This document shows, piece by piece, positions 11,746 to 18,142 of a stretch of DNA of 21,072 nucleotides (position 1 is its first letter; each line of letters begins with the position of its first letter). The position numbers were made by a program, and so were the translations under genes. The notes below the pieces were generated by a model, which was not told the origin of the DNA, did not search any database, and worked only from the letters and a program-made list of their open reading frames with translations. This stretch comes from a virus. Where the stretch lies: positions 1 through 21,072 of the IMG/VR virus record IMGVR_UViG_3300022916_001023. The stretch is one strand, 5' to 3'.

Positions 11746-14238
11746 ATGAAACTATGCAGTCTGAAACTGCGGAACTTCCGCGCGTGGGGCGAGTGCGAAC
11801 TCGACTTCGCGCGGCTCCCGCACGTTGTTGTCACCGGCCCGAACGGGGCCGGCAAGTCGTCCATCATTGACGGCATCCTCTGGACCATCTACGGCACCAC
11901 GCGGAGCGGCGGGGCCGATTCGGTGGTGCGACTCGGTGAGGCCGAGGCCAGCGGCGAGGTGGTCTTCGAGGCCGCCGGCGAGGTCTACACCGTGGTTCGC
12001 CAGCGGTCCACCTTGGGCCGGGGCAAGTCCCGCCTCGACCTCTACCGCGGCGCCGCGCCGGCGTCGGTGTCGCTGAGCTCGAAGTCGATCCGCGAGACCC
12101 AGCAAACCATCGAAGACGCCGTAGGCGTGCCGGTGGACGTGCTCACCGCTGCGTCGGTGCTTACCCAGGGGGACGCCGACCGATTCACGCGAGCGAAGCC
12201 CGAAGAACGGCGCGACCTGCTCCGACAACTGCTGCGGCTGGACGTGTGGCGCACGCGGCGCGACGCGGCGCGGGTGAAGGCCCGAGACGCCGAGCAGGCC
12301 GGCCAGGCCGCCCGCCAACGGGCGCAGGACATCGCGCCCGAGGGTGAAGCCGCCCAGGCCCGAGAGCGGGCCGCTGAGCTCCTGGCTGGCCAGGAGCGGG
12401 CGAAGGCGTCGAGCGATGCGGCGCGGGATGCGGCGCGGGATGCCGTCGAAGCCCTCGACGCGGTGAAGGCGGCCGCCGAGAAGCGGGACGCGGCCGCGCA
12501 CGAGGTCAACGTGCGCGCTGGCGCCCTCAGTCGCGCCGCGGACGAGCGGGACGCGGCCGAGCGCCTGGCCGTGGAGGCCGACGAGACCGCGGCCGCGGCC
12601 GCGGCCCTCCCCGATCTCCGAGAAACGGCCGACCGGATGCGCGCCGAGGCCGACCGGGCCGCCGACACCGCCGGCAAGCGAACCGTCGCGCGTCACGCGC
12701 TGGACGCGGCGATGGCCGACTGGCGAACCGAGCACGCGAAGGTGAAGACGGGGCGCCGGCGAACGCTACACGTCGCACAGAGGGCCCTCAAGCGCGCCCA
12801 GGTGGCCGAGCGGGTCCTGCCCGACCGCAGGGCCGCGGCGGCCGCGACGGCGGCCGCCCTCGACGACCTGGGGCGCCTGGAGCTCGCGGCCGAGGCCGCC
12901 CGTTCCGCGCTGGAAGGCGCCCGGCGAGACTACGCCCGCACGGTGAAGGTCGCGAAGCTCTTGCGAGACGTGCCGTGCGGGCGCGCGACCGCATGGCGAG
13001 AGGGGCCCGGCGCTGAGCCGTGCGACCTGCAAAACGAGTGCGTCCTGCTGGCGGACGCCCGCGAGGCCGCCGGAAGCCTCGAAGCGCGCCGGCGAGACGG
13101 CGCCACCGCGGCCGCCGCTGCTACTGCTACCGCGGCCGCCGTAGAAGCGCGCAGCCGAGCGGAGCTCACGAGGGCGAACGCGAGGGCCATCGGCAGGGCG
13201 ACGAGGGCGCGAGACTTGGCGGGGGGGGCCATCAGTGGCCATGCCCAGGTGGACGCGGCGCGCGCCACACTCGCGGGGCTCAAAGAGATCGAAGCCCGAG
13301 GGGCGAAGGCGCGCGCCGAGCTCGAAGCCCTGCCGGACCTCGAACCGGCCGCGGCCCGAGAGCAGGCCGAGAGGGCCTGGCGGGCCTTCACCGCGGCCCA
13401 GACTCTAGCCGCGAAGGCGGCCCAGGCGGCCCAGGCGCGCGACGCCCTGCCCGAGTTCGGCCGGCGGGTAGCGACGTGCGGCGACGCGCTCACCAAGGCG
13501 CGCGAGGCCCTTGAAGGGGCAGTCCAGGCCGCGGCCGGCGTCGCCGCGGCCGCCCAGGCCGTCGAGGACACCCGCCGAGAGGCCAGGGTCACGGCCGCCG
13601 CCACCGACGGGCTCCACCGCCAGTGGATGCAGGCTGCCGCGGCTCAGATCGCCGCAGAGAAGGCCGAGCAGGCCGCACAGGCCGCCCGCGAGACGGCCGA
13701 CAAGGCCGCGGTCGACGCGGCACGCTGGCGGCGCGTCGAGGCCGCTTGCCAGGTGGCGCCGGTCCTCGTGATCGAACGGGCGATCCCCCGGCTGGAGCAG
13801 GTCACAAACGAGCTCCTGGCCGAGATCGCGCCGCGGGGGATGGCCGTCCGCATCGACACGACCCGAACCACGAACGCCGGCGACGAGCGGGAGACCCTCG
13901 AAGTGGTGGTGACGGACGACGCCGGGGAGCGCCCCCTTGACGACTACAGCGGCGGCGAGCGGTTCCGCGTGGACGTGTCGCTCCGCATCGCCCTTGCGCG
14001 CCTCCTGGCCGAGCGGGAGGGCGTGCCGGTGGAATGGCTGGTGATCGATGAGGGCGGCTTCGGCGCCCTCGACGATGAGGGCCTCGACGCTCTCACCGGC
14101 GCGCTGGGCGCGCTGGTTCGCCAGTACCCGGCGATGCTCTTGATCACTCACATTGAAAGCGTGGCCGAGGCCCTGCCTGGCCGGCTCGTCGTCGAGCGCG
14201 GGCCGGACGGCGCCGCGCGGTTTGGAGGTGTCCAATGA
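11746..14238 (+). CDS. sbcC: SbcC/Rad50-like SMC-type ATPase
   Basis: The 830-residue protein starts at ATG 11746. It has Walker A G-P-N-G-A-G-K-S at 31-38, Q-loop T-Q-G-D near 140-143 followed by the family segment K-P-E-E-R-R, long Ala-rich coiled coils (about 180-400 and 435-690), the ABC signature Y-S-G-G-E at 734-738, Walker B V-I-D-E at 766-769, a D-loop F-G-A-L-D, and switch H802. It is the ATPase partner of the upstream SbcD. The apex between the coils has C411, C426 and C432 instead of a plain CxxC zinc hook, an unusual spacing. The protein is shorter than bacterial SbcC (about 1000 residues), as in other phage versions. Its stop overlaps the next start. Confidence 0.92.
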   Translation: MKLCSLKLRNFRAWGECELDFARLPHVVVTGPNGAGKSSIIDGILWTIYGTTRSGGADSVVRLGEAEASGEVVFEAAGEVYTVVRQRSTLGRGKSRLDLYRGAAPASVSLSSKSIRETQQTIEDAVGVPVDVLTAASVLTQGDADRFTRAKPEERRDLLRQLLRLDVWRTRRDAARVKARDAEQAGQAARQRAQDIAPEGEAAQARERAAELLAGQERAKASSDAARDAARDAVEALDAVKAAAEKRDAAAHEVNVRAGALSRAADERDAAERLAVEADETAAAAAALPDLRETADRMRAEADRAADTAGKRTVARHALDAAMADWRTEHAKVKTGRRRTLHVAQRALKRAQVAERVLPDRRAAAAATAAALDDLGRLELAAEAARSALEGARRDYARTVKVAKLLRDVPCGRATAWREGPGAEPCDLQNECVLLADAREAAGSLEARRRDGATAAAAATATAAAVEARSRAELTRANARAIGRATRARDLAGGAISGHAQVDAARATLAGLKEIEARGAKARAELEALPDLEPAAAREQAERAWRAFTAAQTLAAKAAQAAQARDALPEFGRRVATCGDALTKAREALEGAVQAAAGVAAAAQAVEDTRREARVTAAATDGLHRQWMQAAAAQIAAEKAEQAAQAARETADKAAVDAARWRRVEAACQVAPVLVIERAIPRLEQVTNELLAEIAPRGMAVRIDTTRTTNAGDERETLEVVVTDDAGERPLDDYSGGERFRVDVSLRIALARLLAEREGVPVEWLVIDEGGFGALDDEGLDALTGALGALVRQYPAMLLITHIESVAEALPGRLVVERGPDGAARFGGVQ

Positions 14239-14546
14239 TCCCCGTCGTCTGCGTCTATGCCTACGACTGCGCCCCGTCCCGCTTCGCGGAGGTGCTGCGG
14301 GCCCTCGGGTTCACGCGAAAGGCCGCGGTCGCCTTCCGCGCCCAGGTAGACACGCTGCCGGGCGCCCAGGTGGACCTCGACCCCGAGGCCCTCGTGACCA
14401 CCGGCGGCTTCGTCTGCTACGCCGAAGGCGAGCTCGAAGGTGCCGACCCCGACCGAATCCAATGCGGGGCCAAGGAGGCCGCGCAGGTCGCGATGTTCTT
14501 GATCGCGAATGGCGTCGGGGCCTTCACCGCGCGGCTGGTCTCGTGA
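14235..14546 (+). CDS. Unknown protein, 103 residues
   Basis: ATG 14235 overlaps the sbcC stop (ATGA). The product mixes strands and helices: V-V-C-V-Y-A-Y at 4-10, a helix near 16-38, G-G-F-V-C-Y-A-E near 57-64, and a C-terminal helix with A-A-Q-V-A-M-F-L-I-A-N-G. It reads as a small soluble alpha/beta protein. No family is recognised. Coupling to the SbcCD pair suggests co-expression in the recombination operon. Confidence 0.6.
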   Translation: MIPVVCVYAYDCAPSRFAEVLRALGFTRKAAVAFRAQVDTLPGAQVDLDPEALVTTGGFVCYAEGELEGADPDRIQCGAKEAAQVAMFLIANGVGAFTARLVS

Positions 14547-14881
14547 CCGTGGCACCCGACCGTCAAGGCCGGTTCGGCTTCGCGCCGCCCGTGCTGCCCG
14601 TGAAGGCCGACCGCGAGCGGGACGAGCCCGAGCCCTACAACGATCTCGCGGAGGGGTACGACCCGGCCGAGGTGCTCCGCGTGCGCCTCGTGGACGCCTA
14701 CCGGATGAGGATCGGGACTGCCACCTGGCGGAAGGCCGGGAAGCTCATGGTCGAGCACGGCGACGACGCGCGGCGGGCCTGGAAGGCTGAGCACGGGGCG
14801 CCGACCTGGGCCGCCGTTGATCGGCTCCTGGGCCGGTGCGGTCTGGACTACTCGCTGCCGCTCACCCTGTTTGATCCGTGA
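14543..14881 (+). CDS. Unknown protein, 112 residues, end of rightward operon
   Basis: GTG 14543 overlaps the preceding stop (GTGA). The N-terminus is Pro-rich (F-A-P-P-V-L-P-V), then comes an acidic linker, then a helical domain (about 42-105) with W-R-K-A-G-K-L and W-A-A-V-D-R-L-L. No family is recognised. Its last 20 bases overlap the end of the convergent leftward gene at 14862, so the two operons meet tail to tail with no room for a separate terminator. Confidence 0.6.
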   Translation: MTVAPDRQGRFGFAPPVLPVKADRERDEPEPYNDLAEGYDPAEVLRVRLVDAYRMRIGTATWRKAGKLMVEHGDDARRAWKAEHGAPTWAAVDRLLGRCGLDYSLPLTLFDP

Positions 14882-15341
14882 CCTCGGGATCGACGTAGCC
14901 GGTTGGGCTGGTCCGTCTGGTCCGTCTGGGCGGCGGGGGCGCCGGCGGCGGCGGTGCGTCGGAGAGGTGCTGCACCTGCACCCGTACCGAGTTCATGATC
15001 CACCCGAACACCGCGAGGACCACGCCGAGGCCGCCGAGCAGATAGTCCAGTGTGCGGCTCATGTTCTCAACCTGGCCGGCTACTTTCTCATACGAGGGTC
15101 GATGAACGACCGTCGCCCACTCCGACCGGGTTGGGATATGGTGTTGTCGGTAGAACACCCCGATGTCGAGGGCCTGCTTTGCCTGCACGCCCTTTACCTC
15201 CCCGATGTCCTCTTTCAGACCTTTCAGGTCGGCGCGCACCTCGGCTTGGATTTGCTCGATCCGGTGCAATGACTCCTGCACTTCCGCAAGCGCGGGGCCC
15301 CGCGGTGCGAGCAGGGCGGCGAAGACAAGCAAACTCAACAT
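14862..15341 (-). CDS. Signal-bearing coiled-coil membrane protein (XhlA-like?)
   Basis: ATG 15341 follows GGAGGTGG. The 159-residue product has a signal-like hydrophobic start (2-19, ending P-A-L-A-E), a heptad-like coiled coil (about 22-58, H-R-I-E-Q-I-Q-A-E-V), a transmembrane segment (about 98-117, L-L-G-G-L-G-V-V-L-A-V-F-G-W) and a Pro-rich tail. A coiled coil next to a C-terminal membrane helix is the layout of small XhlA-type lysis accessory proteins. It is the last gene of the lysis cassette, so an accessory lysis role is likely but not shown. Confidence 0.6.
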   Translation of the reverse strand: MLSLLVFAALLAPRGPALAEVQESLHRIEQIQAEVRADLKGLKEDIGEVKGVQAKQALDIGVFYRQHHIPTRSEWATVVHRPSYEKVAGQVENMSRTLDYLLGGLGVVLAVFGWIMNSVRVQVQHLSDAPPPPAPPPPRRTRRTSPTGYVDPEVTDQTG

Positions 15342-15387
15342 CGGCCACCTCCGGTCTTGATAGATACCAGATGCGTCCCGGCCGCGC

Positions 15388-15657
15388 TCAGTCGCCGCGC
15401 TCGCATTCCTCAAGCGCCGATTCAAGGCCCTGCTCCTGTTCAAGTCTTTCGACCATCCATCCACCCGACACCACCCAACAATTGGCGCCCAAGGCACCGG
15501 GGGGGAGCCCGGCCGCGGCCTCCACGTCAGCGCAGGGCCGGATCTCGGCCGTCGATACCGTCACGATCTCGGGCGCGGTCTCGGGAGGGCGGGGACACCC
15601 CCCGCAAGCGGAGACGACGAGTGCGACGAGCCCACACCGCAGCGAGGGCGCGCGCAT
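15388..15657 (-). CDS. Rz1-like outer-membrane lipoprotein spanin
   Basis: The 89-residue product starts at ATG 15657, inside the Rz-like gene but in another frame (131 bases shared). Residues 1-18 form a lipoprotein signal with lipobox V-S-A-C at 15-18, followed by a short Pro-rich stretch (C-P-R-P-P-E), both typical of Rz1 o-spanins. The C-terminal part, with E-R-L-E-Q-E-Q, may form a coiled coil. Rz1 proteins link to the inner-membrane Rz to fuse membranes in the last step of lysis of Gram-negative hosts. It is longer than lambda Rz1 (about 60 residues before processing). Confidence 0.65.
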   Translation of the reverse strand: MRAPSLRCGLVALVVSACGGCPRPPETAPEIVTVSTAEIRPCADVEAAAGLPPGALGANCWVVSGGWMVERLEQEQGLESALEECERGD

Positions 15658-15817
15658 CGTTTGCCGCGAGGGCCTTCGTGGTGTCGCGGAGCTCCGCGTC
15701 GAGGCTGGCGCGGCGCACTTCGCGCGGCGAGGCCTCGACGCGCTTCTCCACCCACGCGAGCAGGAGAGGGACCGCGGCCAGGAGAAGGGCCGCGAGGGCC
15801 GAAAGGAGCGCCTCCAC
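15527..15817 (-). CDS. Rz-like inner-membrane spanin
   Basis: GTG 15817 lies one base after the holin stop, with GGAGGGG 4 bases upstream. The 96-residue product has an N-terminal membrane anchor (about 3-22, A-L-L-L-A-A-V-P-L-L-L-A-W) followed by a charged helix (about 24-60) and a very basic end. Rz i-spanins have this N-terminal anchor and periplasmic helix. The strongest support is the overlapping out-of-frame lipoprotein gene within it, the classic Rz/Rz1 arrangement. The basic tail is unusual for an i-spanin. Confidence 0.6.
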   Translation of the reverse strand: MEALLSALAALLLAAVPLLLAWVEKRVEASPREVRRASLDAELRDTTKALAANDARALAAVWARRTRRLRLRGVSPPSRDRARDRDGIDGRDPALR

Positions 15818-15818
15818 G

Positions 15819-16283
15819 TCACCCCTCCATGCCCTCGAATTCATCGAAGCGCCCAACGGCGCGCTTGCCGGTGGCGCCCAGGCCAGGGGTTCGCGCGAGC
15901 TCGGCGTCGATGGCCTGCACAACATCGTTCTCGCGGGCCTTCGGCCAGGCGGCCTTGACGAGCCCTAGCACGAGCTCGAACTTCTCGCGGCTGTCGGGCA
16001 CCCGTCCGGCCTTGAGCTCTCGCGCGGCCCATTCCTCGGCCGCGGATACGCCGGTGCGTACCGTGTTCTGAATGGCGGCCTGGAGCTCCGCGGACTGCTT
16101 CACGCCGAAGCGGGCCAAAAGCCGCTTCGAGGCCAGGCTCGCGAGGGCGAGCAGGACGACCGCTGCCGCCTGGAGCAGATAGCCGAGGGCCGAGGCCCAG
16201 GGGGAGGCCGCGGCGGCCTCCTGGGCCAGCGCAGCGGCCGGCACGAGGGCGAACATGAGGAACACGAGACGGGACAAGATCAC
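15819..16283 (-). CDS. Holin, LLH-type
   Basis: The 154-residue product begins at GTG 16283, overlapping the endolysin stop (GTGA). A TTG at 16277 has better spacing (7 bases) from the GGAGG and may be the real start. The N-terminal signal-like segment (about 5-20) is followed by a transmembrane helix (about 33-52, L-L-Q-A-A-A-V-V-L-L-A-L-A). A soluble helical domain follows, with A-A-I-Q-N-T-V-R-T-G-V-S-A-A-E-E-W and L-V-L-G-L-V-K-A-A-W, resembling the LLH phage holin family. Holins time lysis by opening the inner membrane so the endolysin reaches the wall. Its place directly after the endolysin and before the spanins supports this. Confidence 0.65.
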   Translation of the reverse strand: MILSRLVFLMFALVPAAALAQEAAAASPWASALGYLLQAAAVVLLALASLASKRLLARFGVKQSAELQAAIQNTVRTGVSAAEEWAARELKAGRVPDSREKFELVLGLVKAAWPKARENDVVQAIDAELARTPGLGATGKRAVGRFDEFEGMEG

Positions 16284-17131
16284 ACCTCCGCGAAGTCGGC
16301 CGCGATGGGCCGGATACAATGGAGCACACGGTAGACGGAAGCGCGGTTGCTCGCCAGCGGCCGAGAGCGACACACCACGCCCTCGTAGGTGTCACCGTTC
16401 GGGCCTCGCCCCTTGGCGTTCCCCTCGACGGTGGGGACCTCCCCGTCGGCCTGTAGCGGCCCGGTGGCCATCGTCACATGCGCGCCCCACGTCCTCGCCT
16501 TGCGGTGGCCAGGCTTCGGGCCGACGATCACGATGTCGCCGGCCTGCACGCCCTCGGGGTCAACGATCCGCGGCGTACCCGCCGCGTAGTGGTGGACGAG
16601 CCTGTAGCACGACGAAAAGACCTTGAGCGGGGTCCGCTTGTAGCTGCGCGCGCTTCGCTCGTCGATGCCAGGACGGCAGACGGGCCGCAAAGCGGCCTGG
16701 GCCCACCACGAGCCCACGGCACACCCACACCACGAGAAATCCCCGTTGTGGGTGTAGCGGTCGGGGTGCGGCTGGCCATCGCGCCGGCGCTCGGCCCGCT
16801 CGTCGGCCGAGACCACCGAGTAGCCCCACCCGCACGCCTCGATGATCTCGTGAATGCGCTCGGCCCCCGTTCCCGGCGGCTCCTGAACGACCGCGCGCCA
16901 GTCCGCCAGCGCGGCCGACACAGCCACGCGACCGGGCCCGCCGAGCTCGGTGCCCGCCCCGAGCGGCGCCGCCTGCGGGGAGGGCACCACCTGGCGCGCG
17001 CTGAGCTCCGCGCTGAGCTCCGCGATCCTCGCTTCGAGGTCGAGCCGCTCGTGTGCGCCCTCACGGGAGACGTGTCGGAGCTCGTCGGCGTGGGCCGCCT
17101 CAAGAGCGGCGAGAGCAGTCGCAAAGCTCAT
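16280..17131 (-). CDS. CHAP-like endolysin with coiled-coil N-terminus
   Basis: ATG 17131 has GAGGTGA about 5 bases upstream. Residues 1-46 form a coiled coil (A-L-A-A-L-E-A-A-H, I-A-E-L-S-A-E-L). After a linker, the papain-like CHAP/NlpC-type catalytic domain spans about 90-283: F-S-W-C135-G-C for the nucleophile, W-G-A-H218-V-T for the histidine and V-E-G-N238 for the third residue. A-G-D-I-V-I-V-G at 197-204 is the usual strand before the histidine. Such enzymes cut peptide or amide bonds in peptidoglycan. There is no signal peptide, so export would need the holin encoded next. The coiled coil is an unusual extra and may drive oligomerisation. Confidence 0.75.
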   Translation of the reverse strand: MSFATALAALEAAHADELRHVSREGAHERLDLEARIAELSAELSARQVVPSPQAAPLGAGTELGGPGRVAVSAALADWRAVVQEPPGTGAERIHEIIEACGWGYSVVSADERAERRRDGQPHPDRYTHNGDFSWCGCAVGSWWAQAALRPVCRPGIDERSARSYKRTPLKVFSSCYRLVHHYAAGTPRIVDPEGVQAGDIVIVGPKPGHRKARTWGAHVTMATGPLQADGEVPTVEGNAKGRGPNGDTYEGVVCRSRPLASNRASVYRVLHCIRPIAADFAEV

Positions 17132-17149
17132 TGACTCACCTCGGGTTAG

Positions 17150-17170
17150 GCTGGTGATCCTATCACCAGC
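17150..17170. promoter_or_regulatory. 21-bp palindrome at divergent start region
   Basis: GCTGGTGAT (17150-17158) and ATCACCAGC (17162-17170) are perfect 9-base arms around CCT. It lies between the leftward lysis cassette (start 17131) and the rightward genes, and contains the probable -10 of the lysis promoter, so it looks like an operator. Confidence 0.6.
17157..17165 (-). promoter_or_regulatory. Extended -10 promoter of the lysis cassette
   Basis: On the minus strand TGATAGGAT fits the extended -10 form TGnTAnnnT, about 25 bases before the endolysin ATG. No good -35 is present at 17 bases, as is common for extended -10 promoters. It sits wholly within the 21-bp palindrome. Confidence 0.4.
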
Positions 17171-17242
17171 GTGAGCGGGCGCAGAACATTGACAGGCGTT
17201 CGTATGCCGTCCACGCTCACTGGACACAACGGGAGGGCTCGC

Positions 17243-17368
17243 ATGGGGACAGGGGTAGACGACGCGGCGGCATGGGCTTACGGGCTTCTGGTGCTGTCGC
17301 TGGTCAGCGGTGGGGCCCTGGGGGTCTTCGTCGCCGGTGCTCGGCTGGGGTGGTGGTCCGATGTCTGA
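17243..17368 (+). CDS. Small membrane protein, 41 residues
   Basis: ATG 17243 follows GGGAGGG by 5 bases. The product has one transmembrane helix (about 11-32, Y-G-L-L-V-L-S-L-V-S-G-G-A-L) ending in G-W-W-S-D-V. The stop overlaps the next gene's start region by 8 bases. No family is recognised. The short size and a single helix would fit a lysis regulator, or a membrane partner for the receiver protein that follows, but neither is shown. A GTG at 17171 could give a longer form. Confidence 0.5.
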   Translation: MGTGVDDAAAWAYGLLVLSLVSGGALGVFVAGARLGWWSDV

Positions 17369-17936
17369 GCGGCCGGTCGGATTGCCGTTCGAGGATGGCC
17401 CCGCGCCCCGAAGCGCGACCATGTTTCACTCCGGGGCGACTGGTGAGTACGACCGAGACCGAACGGGCGGGGTGTCCTGGCGCTGCGCCATGTGCGACGA
17501 GACCGGGGCCTCGCGGGGCGCGATCCAACACGTCGAGGGCTGCACCTTCGGCATGTTGGCGCAGTTTGCGAAGCCGCGGTTCGGGCCCTACACCCGCGCC
17601 GTCCTCGTGGTGGACGATCAGGCCTACATTCGTAAATCGGTGGCGCGAATGCTCGGGATGCACCTCACGGTCCCCGTGATCCCCCTGCGGCCGGTCGCGG
17701 TGGGCTGGTGGATCAGACGCACACCCCTTGCGGTGCTCTCCGATCTGCACATGGACCCATATTACGGGCGAGACCTCGGGGTGCTGGCGGCGTCGCTGGG
17801 CGTGCCCTTCGCGTTGATGTCGGGTTCGGCCACCTTCGCGCCTGGGGTGGCCGAGGACCTGGGCGTGCCCTATGTGCGCAAACCCTTCGTGCCTGGCGAG
17901 CCCTACGCCACGGTATCCGCGCTGCTCGGCCAGTGA
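17361..17936 (+). CDS. Zinc-knuckle plus response-regulator receiver-like protein
   Basis: The 191-residue product starts at ATG 17361, overlapping the preceding gene by 8 bases. An N-terminal zinc-type group (C42-A-M-C45, H57, C61) is followed by a domain with the key receiver residues in order: V-V-D85-D86 at the end of the first strand, L-S-D128-L at the phospho-acceptor position, M-S154-G-S after the fourth strand, and R-K174-P-F in the last. These are the metal-binding acids, acceptor Asp, switch Ser/Thr and Lys of CheY-like proteins. The segment between the first and third strands (about 87-122) is shorter or altered relative to CheY. No DNA-binding output domain and no histidine kinase is seen nearby. 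It may listen to a host kinase or act without phosphorylation. Confidence 0.65.
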   Translation: MSERPVGLPFEDGPAPRSATMFHSGATGEYDRDRTGGVSWRCAMCDETGASRGAIQHVEGCTFGMLAQFAKPRFGPYTRAVLVVDDQAYIRKSVARMLGMHLTVPVIPLRPVAVGWWIRRTPLAVLSDLHMDPYYGRDLGVLAASLGVPFALMSGSATFAPGVAEDLGVPYVRKPFVPGEPYATVSALLGQ

Positions 17937-18142
17937 CGCGCCTTGAGCTCACCGAGCACCTCACCGCGAAGGGCTGGACGTGCGGCGATGTGCCGCAGTT
18001 GTCGTGCGTCGAGGAATGGTACGACCCCAGAAGCCCCGTCCGAAGCGCGGTCGTCCTACCGTCCGCCGTCTGTACCGAGCTCGACCGCTACCGCCTGGCG
18101 AGGGCGGTTGAGCGCCTCACCGCGGCCGGCGTCCTCGGCTAA
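17933..18142 (+). CDS. Unknown protein, 69 residues
   Basis: GTG 17933 overlaps the receiver gene's stop (GTGA). The product begins with a helix (R-L-E-L-T-E-H-L), has a C-x6-C pair (C17 and C25), and ends in a helix with Y-R-L-A-R-A-V-E-R-L. Mixed alpha/beta character is likely. No family is recognised. Its TAA overlaps the TAG of the convergent fibre gene by 4 bases (18139-18142). Confidence 0.55.
   Translation: MTRLELTEHLTAKGWTCGDVPQLSCVEEWYDPRSPVRSAVVLPSAVCTELDRYRLARAVERLTAAGVLG

Noticed and set aside
14898-14960. Repetitive GGTCCGTCT and GGCGGC tract
   Set aside because: It encodes the Pro- and Arg-rich tail of the coiled-coil membrane protein and is explained by coding low complexity.
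17189-17217. Perfect TTGACA (17189-17194) as the -35 of a rightward promoter
   Set aside because: The sequence 16-18 bases downstream (around CACGCT) is not a credible -10, so I did not annotate a promoter, although one may exist.
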